DNA from: Streptomyces bauhiniae
GTDB lineage: Bacteria > Actinomycetota > Actinomycetes > Streptomycetales > Streptomycetaceae
Direction: 5' to 3'
Assembly: GCF_004784475.1 (NCBI RefSeq)
Contig: NZ_SRRT01000005.1
Span: 576,973-640,972 of the forward strand
DNA length: 64,000 nt
Below, piece after piece: positions 8,608-18,708 of this stretch. The notes beneath the pieces were generated by a model that saw nothing but the letters and a program-made list of their open reading frames with translations, did no database searches and was not told the origin of the DNA. A program made the position numbers and the translations under genes. Position 1 is the first letter of the stretch, and each line of letters begins with the position of its first letter.

Positions 8608-9462
8608 ATGGAGGACGTTTCGGCCCTGCCGGAATGCCAGCTGCTGCGGGTACCCAAGGCGGGCAACACGCTCAAGGAGTGCGAGGACGCCGGGCGGTCC
8701 TGGGTCGGGGACGCCCGGGCCGACGACCAGGGCCGTACCGTCCTCCCGCTGTACGCGGCGGTGTCCGACGGCGCCTCGGAGAGCCTACTCGCGGGCGCCT
8801 GGGCGGAGCGTCTCGTCGCGGACGCCGTCGAGTCGATGTCCCTCGGCCGTGACTGGTGGGACGACGTGGACACGTTCGTCGTCGACCTCATGGAGCGGTC
8901 CGCGCCTCGCTGGGAGGCGTACCTCGAGTGGTACCGGGCGGAGCGCGACGCCCGTGGCCAGCCCATCACATGGTACGAGCAACCTGGCCTGGAGAAGGGC
9001 GCGTTCGCGACCGTCCTAGGGGTGGAGGTCCGAGCCACCGTGTCCGGTGGTGGTAGGGCCGACTGGTCCTGGCACGCCTTCGCCCTGGGCGACAGCTGCC
9101 TGTTCCACCTGCGGGACGGTGTCGTCCGGCGGGCCTTCCCCGTCGAGGACGTCGAGGGCTTCGGCATCACCCCCCAGCTCCTCGGCAGCCGTAACCACGA
9201 CACGGCCCTGGTGGCCGAGCGGCTGCGGCTCGCCCACGGCACCCTGGCGCCGGGCGACGAGGTGCTGCTGGCCAGCGACGCGCTGGCCGCCTGGCTGCTG
9301 TCCCCGCACCACGGGCACCGGGCGCCCGGCACCGTGCTTGCCACGCTTGCCGAGGTGGGCGATGAGCCCTTCACGGAGTGGGTGGAGGACCAGCGGGCGC
9401 GCGGGCTCATGCGCAACGACGACGTGACCCTGATCCGGATCCGGGTGAGAACGGAGGCGTGA
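8608..9462 (+). CDS. PP2C-family serine/threonine phosphatase of TerY-P triad
   Basis: The 284-residue product shows PP2C landmarks: GDARADDQ near residue 34, AVSDGASES (metal-binding DG) near 52, FALGDSCLFHLRDG in the middle, and a late VLLASDALAAWLL with the metal-binding Asp. A final RNDDVTLIRIRV matches the C-terminal DD pair of the family. It is expected to remove phosphate from Ser/Thr residues, presumably reversing the action of the kinase encoded next. Its stop overlaps the kinase start (TGATG), which implies translational coupling. It lies in the cytoplasm; no signal or membrane segment is visible. Confidence 0.8.
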   Translation: MEDVSALPECQLLRVPKAGNTLKECEDAGRSWVGDARADDQGRTVLPLYAAVSDGASESLLAGAWAERLVADAVESMSLGRDWWDDVDTFVVDLMERSAPRWEAYLEWYRAERDARGQPITWYEQPGLEKGAFATVLGVEVRATVSGGGRADWSWHAFALGDSCLFHLRDGVVRRAFPVEDVEGFGITPQLLGSRNHDTALVAERLRLAHGTLAPGDEVLLASDALAAWLLSPHHGHRAPGTVLATLAEVGDEPFTEWVEDQRARGLMRNDDVTLIRIRVRTEA

Positions 9463-11708
9463 TGGCTGTGTCCCGCGGCGGTCGCCCCGCCACCGGAACC
9501 GGTGCTGTCCGGAAGTTCCCCACGGGCGCGAACTACGCGGAGGCCCTGCAGCACCCCGAACTCTGCTTCCGCGATCCCGATCTCCGGCACGGAACCGTCC
9601 AGCAGAGCCCCGTCCTCGGACCCAAGGCGATCTCTGGCAACTTCGCCAGCGTCTTCTCCGTCACCGCGCGGGACGGGCAGCGCTACGCGCTCAAGTGCTT
9701 CACCCGGGACACCTCCGCCATAGGCGTCCGTTACACCGCGATCAGCGCTGCCCTGCGCGCCCTCGACACCGGTGACCTCTCCCAACCGTGGCCTGTGCGC
9801 TTCGAGTTCCTGGAGCAGGGCGTCCTGGCTCTCGGCGACTGGTTCCCGGTGGTGCGGATGGCGTGGGTGCAGGGCACCGACCTCATCTCGTGGATCGACC
9901 GCCACCGCCACGACTCGACTGCCGTCCACGCCCTCGCCGACCGCTTCCTCGCGCTGGCGGGCGACCTGGAGGACCACGGCATCGCCCACGGCGACCTGCA
10001 GCACGGCAACATCCTCGTGGCGGACGACAACACTCTCCGGCTCGTCGACTACGACGGCATGTACGTCCCCGCCCTCAAGGGCGAGGCGGCGACGGAGAAC
10101 GGCCACCGCAACTACCAGTCGCCGCAGCGCGGCGCCGCCGACTTCGGGCCTGCCATGGACCGCTTCTCGGCCTGGCTCATCCACCTCTCCCTGCTCGCCG
10201 TGGCCGCCGACCCCGGCCTGTGGACCCAGCTTCACGACGCCCAAGGCGAGTACCTGATCCTTTCCGAGTCCGACTTCAAGGACCCGGCGACCTCCCTGGC
10301 TTGGCCACTGCTCCTCGGCCACTTCGACCAACGGCTCCGCGCGGAGGCGGACCGCGTCAGGGGCTTCCTCGGGCGACCCTGCTCTGCGCTGCCCCGCCTG
10401 ACCGCCGACGCGCTCACGCTGCCCGCCCCGCGCCGCAACGGGAATGGTGGCGCCGCGGCTCCGACGACGACCGGTGGTAGGACGAGCATGGCCGCCCCGG
10501 CCACCGCACCTTCGGGGGCCATCCCAGCCTGGCTGGTGGACCGCGTGGCGCCGGCCGCCGCCAAAGCGGTGCCGACCGGCGCTCCGGCCCCCGCCACGGG
10601 CTTCACCGGGCGCCGCCCTCGCGACCTGGCGGCCGCGGCCACCGCCGTACTGAGCACCGCCGCCCCCGGCGTGCTCGCGGTCACTGTCGGACAGCCGGAG
10701 GGCTACCTGCCTGCCGCGCAGGGGTCCGCCCTACTCGTCTCGGCCGCCCTGATCGGCGTGGGCCGGCGGCTCAGGCCGGAGTACCACACCGCCCGCCAAC
10801 GGGTCCGGGGACTACGTCGCCGGGCCCGCGAACTCACGGATCCGGCGGGCGTCCACCGGCGGCTGGAGCAGGAGATCCGGAAGCTGGACGCCGCCACAGC
10901 CAAGGACGGCGCGGCCACTGACAAGCGCATCCAGACCCTCCAGACCGACCTGCGCGACGGACTGGCCCGCATCACCATGGAGCTGAACCGCCGCACCGAC
11001 CAGTCCCGCAAGCACAAGGTGAAACTGCCCGCCAGAGAGCAGAGCATGATCGCCGCCGCGCTGGAACCCGCGGTGCGCCAGCACGTCGAGGCGAAGCTGC
11101 GCGCCACCTCGATCCAGGAAGCGCGGTCACTGCCGAACATGGGCGCCAAAACGGTCGGGGCTCTGGTGCAGGCCGGTATCCGCACGGCGGCCGACTTCAC
11201 GGGGGTGTCCTACTCCCAAAGCCAGGGTTCCGGGAGCCGTGTCGCCTACTTCGTCCGCCCAGGCGGCCACCACGTCCGCGTGGCCGGCGTGGGCGAAGCG
11301 CGGGCGACCGCCCTCGACGCATGGCGCCGGTCCCTGGAGCAACGGGCCAGGGCCTCCGCACCCGCCAAGCTGCCCGGGCACGCCCTGACGAGGATCCGCG
11401 CAGAGATCGCCACGCTGCGGGCGCAGTACGACCGGGAGGTAAAGCAGGCGGAGAGCAAGGCCCAGCAGGACAGGGACGTCCTCCAAAAGCAGGTCACCGA
11501 CGAACGGCAGCGGCTCACGGCCGACCGCCAGCAGCGCGCTATGGAGACCCAGCGCAAACGTGCTGACCTGTTGCAACGTCAGAAGCAGCTCAGCGGCGCC
11601 GAGGCGGAGCGAGCGAGGGTGACGGGCGAACTCAGCACCGCACGGTCGGAGACCCGCCGCAACCTCGGTGTCCGGAAATACGTCACATTCCTGTTGACGG
11701 GCCACTGA
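9462..11708 (+). CDS. TerY-P kinase with membrane hairpin, coiled coil and HhH domain
   Basis: The 748-residue protein starts at ATG 9462 behind ACGGAGG. Residues about 50-300 form a protein kinase: ALKCF carries the ATP-binding Lys, HGDLQHGNILV the catalytic loop, and LVDYDGMY replaces the usual DFG with DYD. A low-complexity Ala/Pro linker leads to a hydrophobic pair (about residues 390-430), possibly a membrane hairpin. A charged coiled coil follows, then helix-hairpin-helix motifs (LPNMGAKTVGALVQAGI and VAGVGEARATALDAW), then another long coiled coil up to the end. The kinase plus HhH arrangement is typical of TerY-P triads and suggests DNA or nucleic-acid contact. Kinase and HhH assignment are firm; signal and substrate are unknown. 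Confidence 0.82.
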   Translation: MAVSRGGRPATGTGAVRKFPTGANYAEALQHPELCFRDPDLRHGTVQQSPVLGPKAISGNFASVFSVTARDGQRYALKCFTRDTSAIGVRYTAISAALRALDTGDLSQPWPVRFEFLEQGVLALGDWFPVVRMAWVQGTDLISWIDRHRHDSTAVHALADRFLALAGDLEDHGIAHGDLQHGNILVADDNTLRLVDYDGMYVPALKGEAATENGHRNYQSPQRGAADFGPAMDRFSAWLIHLSLLAVAADPGLWTQLHDAQGEYLILSESDFKDPATSLAWPLLLGHFDQRLRAEADRVRGFLGRPCSALPRLTADALTLPAPRRNGNGGAAAPTTTGGRTSMAAPATAPSGAIPAWLVDRVAPAAAKAVPTGAPAPATGFTGRRPRDLAAAATAVLSTAAPGVLAVTVGQPEGYLPAAQGSALLVSAALIGVGRRLRPEYHTARQRVRGLRRRARELTDPAGVHRRLEQEIRKLDAATAKDGAATDKRIQTLQTDLRDGLARITMELNRRTDQSRKHKVKLPAREQSMIAAALEPAVRQHVEAKLRATSIQEARSLPNMGAKTVGALVQAGIRTAADFTGVSYSQSQGSGSRVAYFVRPGGHHVRVAGVGEARATALDAWRRSLEQRARASAPAKLPGHALTRIRAEIATLRAQYDREVKQAESKAQQDRDVLQKQVTDERQRLTADRQQRAMETQRKRADLLQRQKQLSGAEAERARVTGELSTARSETRRNLGVRKYVTFLLTGH

Positions 11709-11780
11709 ACCAGGCCCGAGGCGAGTATGCAGCGTGGGCGGGGCTGGGCGAGAGTTGGGTGCGCGCGGGCAAGGTAGATG

Positions 11781-11858
11781 GAGGCACCAGGTAATCAGGA
11801 GCCCCAGAACCCACGGGTGAGATCTTCACGAACGTGCAGGAAGCGCACCTGGTGCCTC
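11781..11858. repeat. 12-bp inverted repeat in gap before the large NTPase gene
   Basis: GAGGCACCAGGT (11781-11792) and its exact complement ACCTGGTGCCTC (11847-11858) are 54 bp apart. It could be a terminator-like structure after the triad or a regulatory site. The rest of the 398-bp gap (11709-12106) shows no recognisable gene. A TTGACA box at 12083-12088 is close to the next start, but no matching -10 is evident. Confidence 0.4.
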
Positions 11859-12106
11859 GTTCGCCTCACTACGCAAGTCACGGTCGTAGATGCTTCTTCC
11901 AAGTGCCCGTGTGGCGGCTGCTCCAGCACTCAGTAACTCCGGCCGCGCCGGATTCAACGCCGCCCTCTACACCGCCCGCGCCAGAACTCAAGCCGGCGGC
12001 GCCGTCTTCGTCGGCGGTGCGCTCACGACCACAACCGAGGTCCTTCGTCGCGGTTCGGGTAATTTTTGCGCCAGCAGGGTGCTTGACAGCGGAGAATACT
12101 GCCGAC

Positions 12107-15100
12107 ATGAGTGATCTAACTGCCGCGCACCGCGGGTACGAGTACCAGGACTTGATGGAGGCAGGCCGCGTCATCGACCTGCTGCTCGGCGGGATCGTTA
12201 GGGTCCATGTCGACGAGAAGCTGGTGACGGACGACCGCTTCGACGACCTCACGGTGATCAACGCGGACGGATCCCGTGAACGGATCCAGTTCAAGCACTC
12301 GGACGAGGAAGACCCCCTCGGCTACACCACGTTTACGACCGACGATCGCGGACTGAGGCTGGACCGCCTTGTGGCGGCTGCTGTCGCCGACCGGGACGGA
12401 CCGGGTGCGGGCGCCATCGCCCACCGGCTGCGCATCGTGATGCGCAATGCGCCTCCGGACGGCGATGCACTGAACGCGGTGATGGTGCCCGCCCGCTCCT
12501 CCGACGCGCCGTTCCTGCCTGGGATGAATACCACACTCCTGCGGTTCGACGCGGAAGCCCTCTGGCGAGGGTTCGACCTGCCCGCGCGGGGCCGACGCAG
12601 GGCGGGCAACGTTCTCGGGTTCCTGACCAGCGGTGACAGGGCTGTGTCTAAGCGGGACCTGGAATGGCTGTGCGAGCACCTGGTGGTGGAAGTCGACGCA
12701 CCGGCCATGACGACGGACCTCCTGCAGCCGGGGCCGGCCGAACAGCTTCTCCTCCAACGGGTGCGTGGCGAGCTCGGCGCGGGAATCTACCCCAACGAGG
12801 GACGCTCACCGGAGGACGTCGCCGAGGCGCTGATCCGCACAGTCCGCTCCGCCCGGCAGCGCGGAACCGACGTGACACCCCGCGAGCTACTGCGCCAGGC
12901 CCAACTGCGCAGCGACCTCGGCGCCGTCGTGCGCGCGAACCCTGTCGACCGCGCCCTGGAAGTGGCCCGGCCCGCCACGGTCGGCGTCTTGGCGGAGGCC
13001 GCCGGGACAGCGGCAGCCGAGGGGGGAGTCCTGCTAGTCACGGGCCCTCCGGGACAGGGCAAGTCCTGGGCGTGCCAGCAGCTGGTCGACCAACTCACCG
13101 GTGATGGGTGGCTGGTCGCCGAGCACTACTGCTACCTCGGCGACGCCGACGGCGATCAGCTGACCCGGGTGGTCACCGAAACGGTCTTCGGCAGCCTGCT
13201 GGGCCGTCTGGCCGAGTCGGACCCCGACCTCGTCCAGGAGCAGCGCCCGCGTTTCGCCGCCGATGCACAAGCGCTGACCACGGCGGTGGACACCGCTCTG
13301 CGCAAGGACCCCACCCGGCGCGTGGCGCTTGTCGTGGACGGACTGGACCACGTCACCCGCGTACAAGGAGGAAGAACCAGGAGAACCGATCCGTCCCTGG
13401 CCCTCGCCGCGGTCCTCGGCTCGCAGCGCCTTCCGCCCGGCAGCGTCCTCATCGTCCTCAGCCAGCCTGGGAACCACCTCGTCCCCCTCCAGGACGCCGG
13501 GGCGGCCTCCGTCGCCGTGCCACCACTGACTGCGCTCGAGTGCCGCACCGTCGCGGAGCGGCTCGGACTCGTCCCGGCGGCGGACGACGAGCACACCGAG
13601 GCGCTCCTGACCGACGACCTCGACGTGACCGACTTCCTGGACGCGCTGCAGGAACGCTCGGGCGGCAACGCCCTGTACGCGACATACCTCTGCCGCGAGG
13701 TCGCCCTCCGGCCGGAGACGATCACGAAGGCCGCGGCAGTGGTGCGGGCGCTCCCGGCCTACCAGGGATCGTTGAAGGGCTACTACGCCCACCTCTACGA
13801 CACCCTCGGCGCAGAAGCCGATGTCGTCGCGGACATCATCGCCCTGCTTGGCGTGTCCGTCACCCGCGAGGAGCTCGGGCAGATCATCCCGGACCGTGCG
13901 CACAGGATCGACGGCGCGCTTAAGGTGCTGGCCCCGGTGCTCTCCGGGACGGCCGGAACCAGCGAGATCCGCGTCTACCACGAGTCGTTCGCCCGCTACC
14001 TGCGCCTGGGCTACGACAACGACCCCAGGGCCCTGGAATCGACGCTGGCGCTGATCGCCACCTGGCTGACCGGGAAGGGACTGTTCGACGACCCGCGGGC
14101 CTTCCGCCGCCTCCTGCAGATCCTCGCCGAAGCTGGGCGCGACACGGAGGTGCTGGACCACATCGGGCGGGACTTCGTCACGCGAGCCGTCGCCACCGCC
14201 CACCCAGCCTCGGCAATCAGAGACAACCTGGCCACCGGCCTGCGCTGCGCCGCCAGGACGGCGAACTGGCCGGTCGTCGCGCGGTGCGTCGAACTCGCCA
14301 GGGCCGCGCAGACGTACGAGTTCGAGCGCTTCGACTCGGACCTGGTGGAATTCGCCGACGTGCCGATTACCTTGATAGGGGCTCAGAGGCTGGCGGACCG
14401 GCTCCTGCACGACGGCCGGACCGTCATGCCCGCCCGGGCAGGTCTACAGATGTGCGCCGTCCTCGACTCGGCAGGCGCCGTGGCACCCTGGCACGCGTAC
14501 CTGACGGCACACGACCACGAGGCCGAATCGGACAACACCTCCTACGGGGCGGAGTCCGACCGAGCCGTCGAACTGGCATACCTGCGGGGTGGGTTGCGCC
14601 TGTCGGCTACCGATCAGGAGAGAGGTAAGGAGCCCCGCGAGGACGGGCCTGACCGACCGGTGTCGCTGGACCGCATCGCCGAGTGGCTTGAGGAACGGGG
14701 TGACCAGGCAACGGCCGACGCCGTCGTGAAGACGCTCCTCGACACCGTCGGAATCGAGGCCGTCACCGACCTGGTGCCGCGCCTTGCAACGGGCGGCCCG
14801 GTATGCCTCGCACTCGCCGAACAGATCGCCGCAGACGCGGTGCCCGGTGAGGCGGGCAGCGCCGCGGAGTGGGCTCAGGAGGCGGCCGACCTGGGATACA
14901 TGCTGGGAACGGCGCATCGGTTGCTCGCGCTGGGGGTCGCTGCCGCCGAGCTCGCTGAAGGCTTTGCGACAGACGAGACTTCGACTGCCCGCAACACCCT
15001 GTTCGCCCTCACCCACGACGTACAGCACGAACGTGTCCAGTGGAGCCCCGTGGCCGTAGCCAGGTGGCTCGATGCCCTGGCGATCACGGCGCAGACCGAC

Positions 15101-15661
15101 CTTACCGCCCTGGACGCGGTACCGGCTCTCGTTCAGGGGCCCGGCTGGTACCCCTGTTGGCTGCGGTTCGCGATCGCCCTCGCGCGCGCCGAAGTCGCCG
15201 CAGCACACACCCAGTCTGGCCTGGTGATCGAAGCCCTCGGGCTCCTGACCGCAGACCTCAGCCCCTTCACCGGCAACCCGCGTGCGTGCGACCTCTACTC
15301 GATCCATCCGCTCATCGAAGGGTCGGTACGCCGGGCGGCCGCCCTCGTGTCCGACCAGGACTGGCCGCAGGCGTGGAAGACCCTCATCCACGTCAGCCGG
15401 GAAATCAGCGTCAGCCTGCGCGGCGAGATGGGCGGACCACTGCCAGCCGACACGCTCCTTACGATCGCCGTCGAGCACACCACGCCCGCACGGCGGGCCG
15501 GCGTCGCCGAAGCCGTCCGCAACGAGTTCCTCCAGCAGGCTGGTGGACGTTTCGCGTCTCGCCCTCACCGGCGACGAGCTCGCCGAGGCCAAGGAACACT
15601 GGCTGGCGGCCTGCCACTTCCTAGTGGCCTACAGCTGGCGCAAGGACATCACCGTCTATGA
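12107..15661 (+). CDS. Cap4/DUF4297-like nuclease fused to STAND NTPase, N-terminal part
   Basis: ATG 12107 is chosen because the family-like sequence begins there (MSDLTAAHRGYEYQDLMEA) with GGAGA 11 bases upstream. Residues 1 to about 220 resemble the dsDNA-endonuclease domain of Cap4/DUF4297 proteins: GYEYQ, then VRVHVDEKLVTDDRFDDLTV and ERIQFKHS, giving the E..D..QxK active-site pattern. A P-loop NTPase follows: TGPPGQGKSW (Walker A, near residue 315) and VALVVDGLDHV (Walker B, near 407). The remainder is long helical-repeat sequence of the kind that senses ligands in Avs-type antiviral STAND proteins. After nt 15540 the frame loses meaning and stops at 15661, while the protein clearly continues in the +1 frame. 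The gene follows the TerY-P triad on the same strand. An antiphage role is inference from architecture. Confidence 0.7.
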   Translation: MSDLTAAHRGYEYQDLMEAGRVIDLLLGGIVRVHVDEKLVTDDRFDDLTVINADGSRERIQFKHSDEEDPLGYTTFTTDDRGLRLDRLVAAAVADRDGPGAGAIAHRLRIVMRNAPPDGDALNAVMVPARSSDAPFLPGMNTTLLRFDAEALWRGFDLPARGRRRAGNVLGFLTSGDRAVSKRDLEWLCEHLVVEVDAPAMTTDLLQPGPAEQLLLQRVRGELGAGIYPNEGRSPEDVAEALIRTVRSARQRGTDVTPRELLRQAQLRSDLGAVVRANPVDRALEVARPATVGVLAEAAGTAAAEGGVLLVTGPPGQGKSWACQQLVDQLTGDGWLVAEHYCYLGDADGDQLTRVVTETVFGSLLGRLAESDPDLVQEQRPRFAADAQALTTAVDTALRKDPTRRVALVVDGLDHVTRVQGGRTRRTDPSLALAAVLGSQRLPPGSVLIVLSQPGNHLVPLQDAGAASVAVPPLTALECRTVAERLGLVPAADDEHTEALLTDDLDVTDFLDALQERSGGNALYATYLCREVALRPETITKAAAVVRALPAYQGSLKGYYAHLYDTLGAEADVVADIIALLGVSVTREELGQIIPDRAHRIDGALKVLAPVLSGTAGTSEIRVYHESFARYLRLGYDNDPRALESTLALIATWLTGKGLFDDPRAFRRLLQILAEAGRDTEVLDHIGRDFVTRAVATAHPASAIRDNLATGLRCAARTANWPVVARCVELARAAQTYEFERFDSDLVEFADVPITLIGAQRLADRLLHDGRTVMPARAGLQMCAVLDSAGAVAPWHAYLTAHDHEAESDNTSYGAESDRAVELAYLRGGLRLSATDQERGKEPREDGPDRPVSLDRIAEWLEERGDQATADAVVKTLLDTVGIEAVTDLVPRLATGGPVCLALAEQIAADAVPGEAGSAAEWAQEAADLGYMLGTAHRLLALGVAAAELAEGFATDETSTARNTLFALTHDVQHERVQWSPVAVARWLDALAITAQTDLTALDAVPALVQGPGWYPCWLRFAIALARAEVAAAHTQSGLVIEALGLLTADLSPFTGNPRACDLYSIHPLIEGSVRRAAALVSDQDWPQAWKTLIHVSREISVSLRGEMGGPLPADTLLTIAVEHTTPARRAGVAEAVRNEFLQQAGGRFASRPHRRRARRGQGTLAGGLPLPSGLQLAQGHHRL

Positions 15662-18407
15662 GCTCCTGGATCCGCTGCCCGCCCTGGTCACCGCGGACCC
15701 GGCCCGGGGGCGGGCGCGAGTGGCGCAAATCCAGCCACTGTGCGAGCGTCTTGTCCTTCACACCGACGGCAAGGAGACCAACGCTGCCCGCCCGCGGTGG
15801 TGGAACGTCCTGGCCGGGGCAGACCCCGTGGCCCTTGCCGATCTCGCAGCCACCGGCCTGCTGAGCGACTGCAACGGCCCGAACACCATCCTCCACGACG
15901 CCCGAGAAGACCTCTGGCGCGCGTGGAACGACACCGCCGATCCGGTTGTGGCAACCGCGCTCCGCATCACGTTGGACACCCCGCTCCTCCAAGCCGACGC
16001 CGCACTTCTGGACCGGCTCGCCCGGACAGTCGGCCCCTCCACGCCCGACGGCGTTCCACAACTGCTGCGCATCGCACTGAGCAGGGCCGACGAGCGGCAA
16101 GCCAACCGCGACTCCTCCAGCGACCAGACCAGGCTGACCGACGCACAGCTGGTCGCAGAACTCAACGCCGTCGCCGAACGCGTCGGCGCCCCGCAGCTCA
16201 CCCGCCTGCCCGAACCACCGGTCACCGACGAGTCCCAGCCCCGCCGCAGCGCACCCATCCCCGCGCAGCCGACCACGGCCCCGACCTCACCTGCCGCCCC
16301 GTCGCTCGCGCCCTCCGAACCGGTCGGCCTGATCCGAGTACTGCGCGCATGGCACCTAAGCCCGTACGAGGCTGGCGCACCACAACACACCCTCGAACAG
16401 ATGAGAGACCTCGTCGGCGACGGCGTGCTCAACCTCGCCACCCGAGGACAGACCGACGAGGCCGCACAAGTCCTGCGTGCCATCGCCGGCCCCTTCGACT
16501 TCCGGGACGGTCCCCTCCTGCTGCGCCAACTCGCGGACAAGCTCCGCCAGAAGGGCCATGACGCGCTCGCCGCCGAAGCCTATGCACTGACATGGGTACG
16601 CACCCGCGGACAAGGCGGATGGCTTAACTTCGGAGGCGAGACAGCCCTCGACGCCCTTCGTACGGCCGCGCAACTCGATCGCACCCTCACCCACCGCGTC
16701 ATCACCGAAGAGGCCGAAGCAGTGGTGAGCGCCGGTCGGTACGGGACCCACGGCATCACCCAGGCACTGGTCTTCGCCTTCGCCCAGCAAGCCTTCGGCC
16801 TGCCCCCGAACGACTCCCTCGACCTGGCCTTCGCCCTCTGGGACGAAGCCGCAACGGTCATCGAGAGCAGAGCACCACGCGTTCACGACAGCGACGATCC
16901 CCAGCACCCCTACCGCGCCCCCGACAACGACAACGGAACCCCCGCACCCGGCGATCTCGACCACGCCTTCGCGACCGCGACACTGGCCGCAGTCGCACAC
17001 GCGGACCGGGAAGGCAAACGCCGAGCGATGGTTGCGACGCGATCTCTGGTCACACTGCGCCCCGAAGCCACGGCACCCGCCATGGCCCTCGCACTCGAGC
17101 AACTCTCCGATCCGGCGACCCTGATGTGGCTGCTGTGCCTCCTCCAAGAACAGGGGCCGCACGCCCAACCTGTCGTGGACCACTGCCAAGACGCGCTCGA
17201 GGCACTGGCCCGAGGACCGCTGCTCACCGTCCGCGCCCTCGCCCGCCGGCTGCTCACCGATGCGGCCAGCGTGCCCATGGGAACGTCAGACCCGGCCGGG
17301 CTGAACCCGCCGAGCCGCCTGTGGACCTCCGCCGCACAGGGAGACAGCCCGAGAGATCGCGTCGTGACGGGGATGGTGGCAGAGGTGGCTGGCGCGCGGC
17401 TGAACGAAGCCGAGCAACTGCAGCCCGGGCTGATCCGAGCGGTCCTCGCCAGGGTTCGCCGCGAAATTGATACGGAGCGCACCATCGAGAGGAACAAGGC
17501 CCAGTCCCGCGCCAACCTCAGCGCCGACGAGGGCGAGCTGCCGGACGCCTATCTCGCAATAGAGGAGACCATCGAAGAGGCGATCCAAACGGTGGCAGCG
17601 GGTAGCCGCGCGCACAGGCTCTCGCAGGGCCTAGGCGTGAGCGATCCGGCAGCTTGGGAGGATCAGCTGGCCACCGTACTGACAGACGACCCCCGTATTC
17701 CGCTGGCCTTCGAAGAGGCACGCTGGCCACGCCCCGACCTTCCTCTGCCACCCGGCCCGGACGACCCGGCCAGCCAGGACACTCCGCTGACCGGAACAAC
17801 CGCCGAGACCATCTCCACTCAGCCACTGACGCAAGCCGCCGCCCTCGGCGGACAGACTCTCCCGGGCTGGCGCATCCTCGCTTCCGTGGAGGAACGCAAG
17901 TTCCTATCACCGCACACCCGGAAGACCGGCCTGACCGTCGTGAGCTTCTCAGGCCCGGAAGTGACCGATTCCGGGAACCAGGACAGTGACGCTATCCCTT
18001 TCTCGGACGGAGACATCGAGGAGTGGGCCCGACCGCGGGGGCAGCACCCCGCCGCTGACGTCCCGCCGGGGACCCCGCTCCTCGGCCTCGACCGCGCCAT
18101 GACCGCCGCCGCCGACGCCGCCCACGGCCTGGGACTACCCGGCTTCACACTGACACCCACCCCGTGGCTCCGCACCGCACTCCGCTTGAAGCCCGGCGCC
18201 CCGCTCACACTGGAGGACGACCGCGGTCCTGCCCTGCGGTTCATCTGCTGGCGCACCGAGTACGAGCGGAGTGCCTACCGCCTGCCGTGGCCGCGGACGA
18301 CCGGCTGCGCCGTCGTGATCCGCCCCGACCTGCTGGGCATTCTGTCCGAGCGGGCAGCCGCACCGATCGTTACCCGAGATGTCGTCATGCGGCTGGAAGC
18401 GGACTGA
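15543..18407 (+). CDS. STAND NTPase, C-terminal helical-repeat part after +1 frame break
   Basis: The continuation reads LVDVSRLALTGDELAEAKEHWLAA directly from the break at CAGCAGGCTGGTG (15534-15546); one surplus base there accounts for the shift. About 954 residues remain, so the unbroken protein would be about 2100 residues. The sequence is Ala/Leu-rich helical repeats with a Pro-rich linker, probably a sensor scaffold. It ends in a small compact region (AHGLGLPGFTLTPTPWLRTALRL to VVMRLEAD) that I do not recognise. A GTG at 15543 could in principle start a separate polypeptide, but only weak AGCAGG precedes it. Options are a sequencing indel, a real inactivating mutation, a programmed +1 shift, or two split subunits. 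The composition does not change across the break, so decay, if real, is recent. Confidence 0.6.
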   Translation: MDVSRLALTGDELAEAKEHWLAACHFLVAYSWRKDITVYELLDPLPALVTADPARGRARVAQIQPLCERLVLHTDGKETNAARPRWWNVLAGADPVALADLAATGLLSDCNGPNTILHDAREDLWRAWNDTADPVVATALRITLDTPLLQADAALLDRLARTVGPSTPDGVPQLLRIALSRADERQANRDSSSDQTRLTDAQLVAELNAVAERVGAPQLTRLPEPPVTDESQPRRSAPIPAQPTTAPTSPAAPSLAPSEPVGLIRVLRAWHLSPYEAGAPQHTLEQMRDLVGDGVLNLATRGQTDEAAQVLRAIAGPFDFRDGPLLLRQLADKLRQKGHDALAAEAYALTWVRTRGQGGWLNFGGETALDALRTAAQLDRTLTHRVITEEAEAVVSAGRYGTHGITQALVFAFAQQAFGLPPNDSLDLAFALWDEAATVIESRAPRVHDSDDPQHPYRAPDNDNGTPAPGDLDHAFATATLAAVAHADREGKRRAMVATRSLVTLRPEATAPAMALALEQLSDPATLMWLLCLLQEQGPHAQPVVDHCQDALEALARGPLLTVRALARRLLTDAASVPMGTSDPAGLNPPSRLWTSAAQGDSPRDRVVTGMVAEVAGARLNEAEQLQPGLIRAVLARVRREIDTERTIERNKAQSRANLSADEGELPDAYLAIEETIEEAIQTVAAGSRAHRLSQGLGVSDPAAWEDQLATVLTDDPRIPLAFEEARWPRPDLPLPPGPDDPASQDTPLTGTTAETISTQPLTQAAALGGQTLPGWRILASVEERKFLSPHTRKTGLTVVSFSGPEVTDSGNQDSDAIPFSDGDIEEWARPRGQHPAADVPPGTPLLGLDRAMTAAADAAHGLGLPGFTLTPTPWLRTALRLKPGAPLTLEDDRGPALRFICWRTEYERSAYRLPWPRTTGCAVVIRPDLLGILSERAAAPIVTRDVVMRLEAD

Positions 18408-18708
18408 AGGAGAACAGACGGGACACCGCGATGGCGCGGACGTCGTCCCACAGGTCCGGAACCGTCTTGTGCATCCCAAAGAGACACAAGAGCCCGTTTC
18501 GGAGTTAAGGGCTGGTCTCCGAGACCTGGCTACTGACCCGCCATTACCTCGCGCTGCTGGTACTCGGCTCGATCGGCTACCTAGGTTCCTACCAGGTCCA
18601 AAACGTGGGTCGGCGAGACCGAGCCCGCCCAATGGATCTAGATTCCCGCACGACTGCGAGGTTGTCGGCGCTCCTGCGCTCTAGCCCGTCCTTAAGAAGC
18701 TGCACTGA
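18408..18708. other. Gene-free stretch after the large NTPase
   Basis: No credible gene is visible in either strand. The stretch ends at the boundary of direct repeat B. It is probably the right junction sequence of the TerY-P/STAND block. Confidence 0.35.

Noticed and set aside
8331..10331. Long open minus-strand frame over the vWA, PP2C and kinase genes
   Set aside because: The plus-strand genes have intact catalytic motifs; the antisense translation has no recognisable fold.
11890..12114. Possible 74-residue gene between kinase and large NTPase
   Set aside because: No ribosome site, low-complexity Ala/Thr sequence and overlap with the next start.
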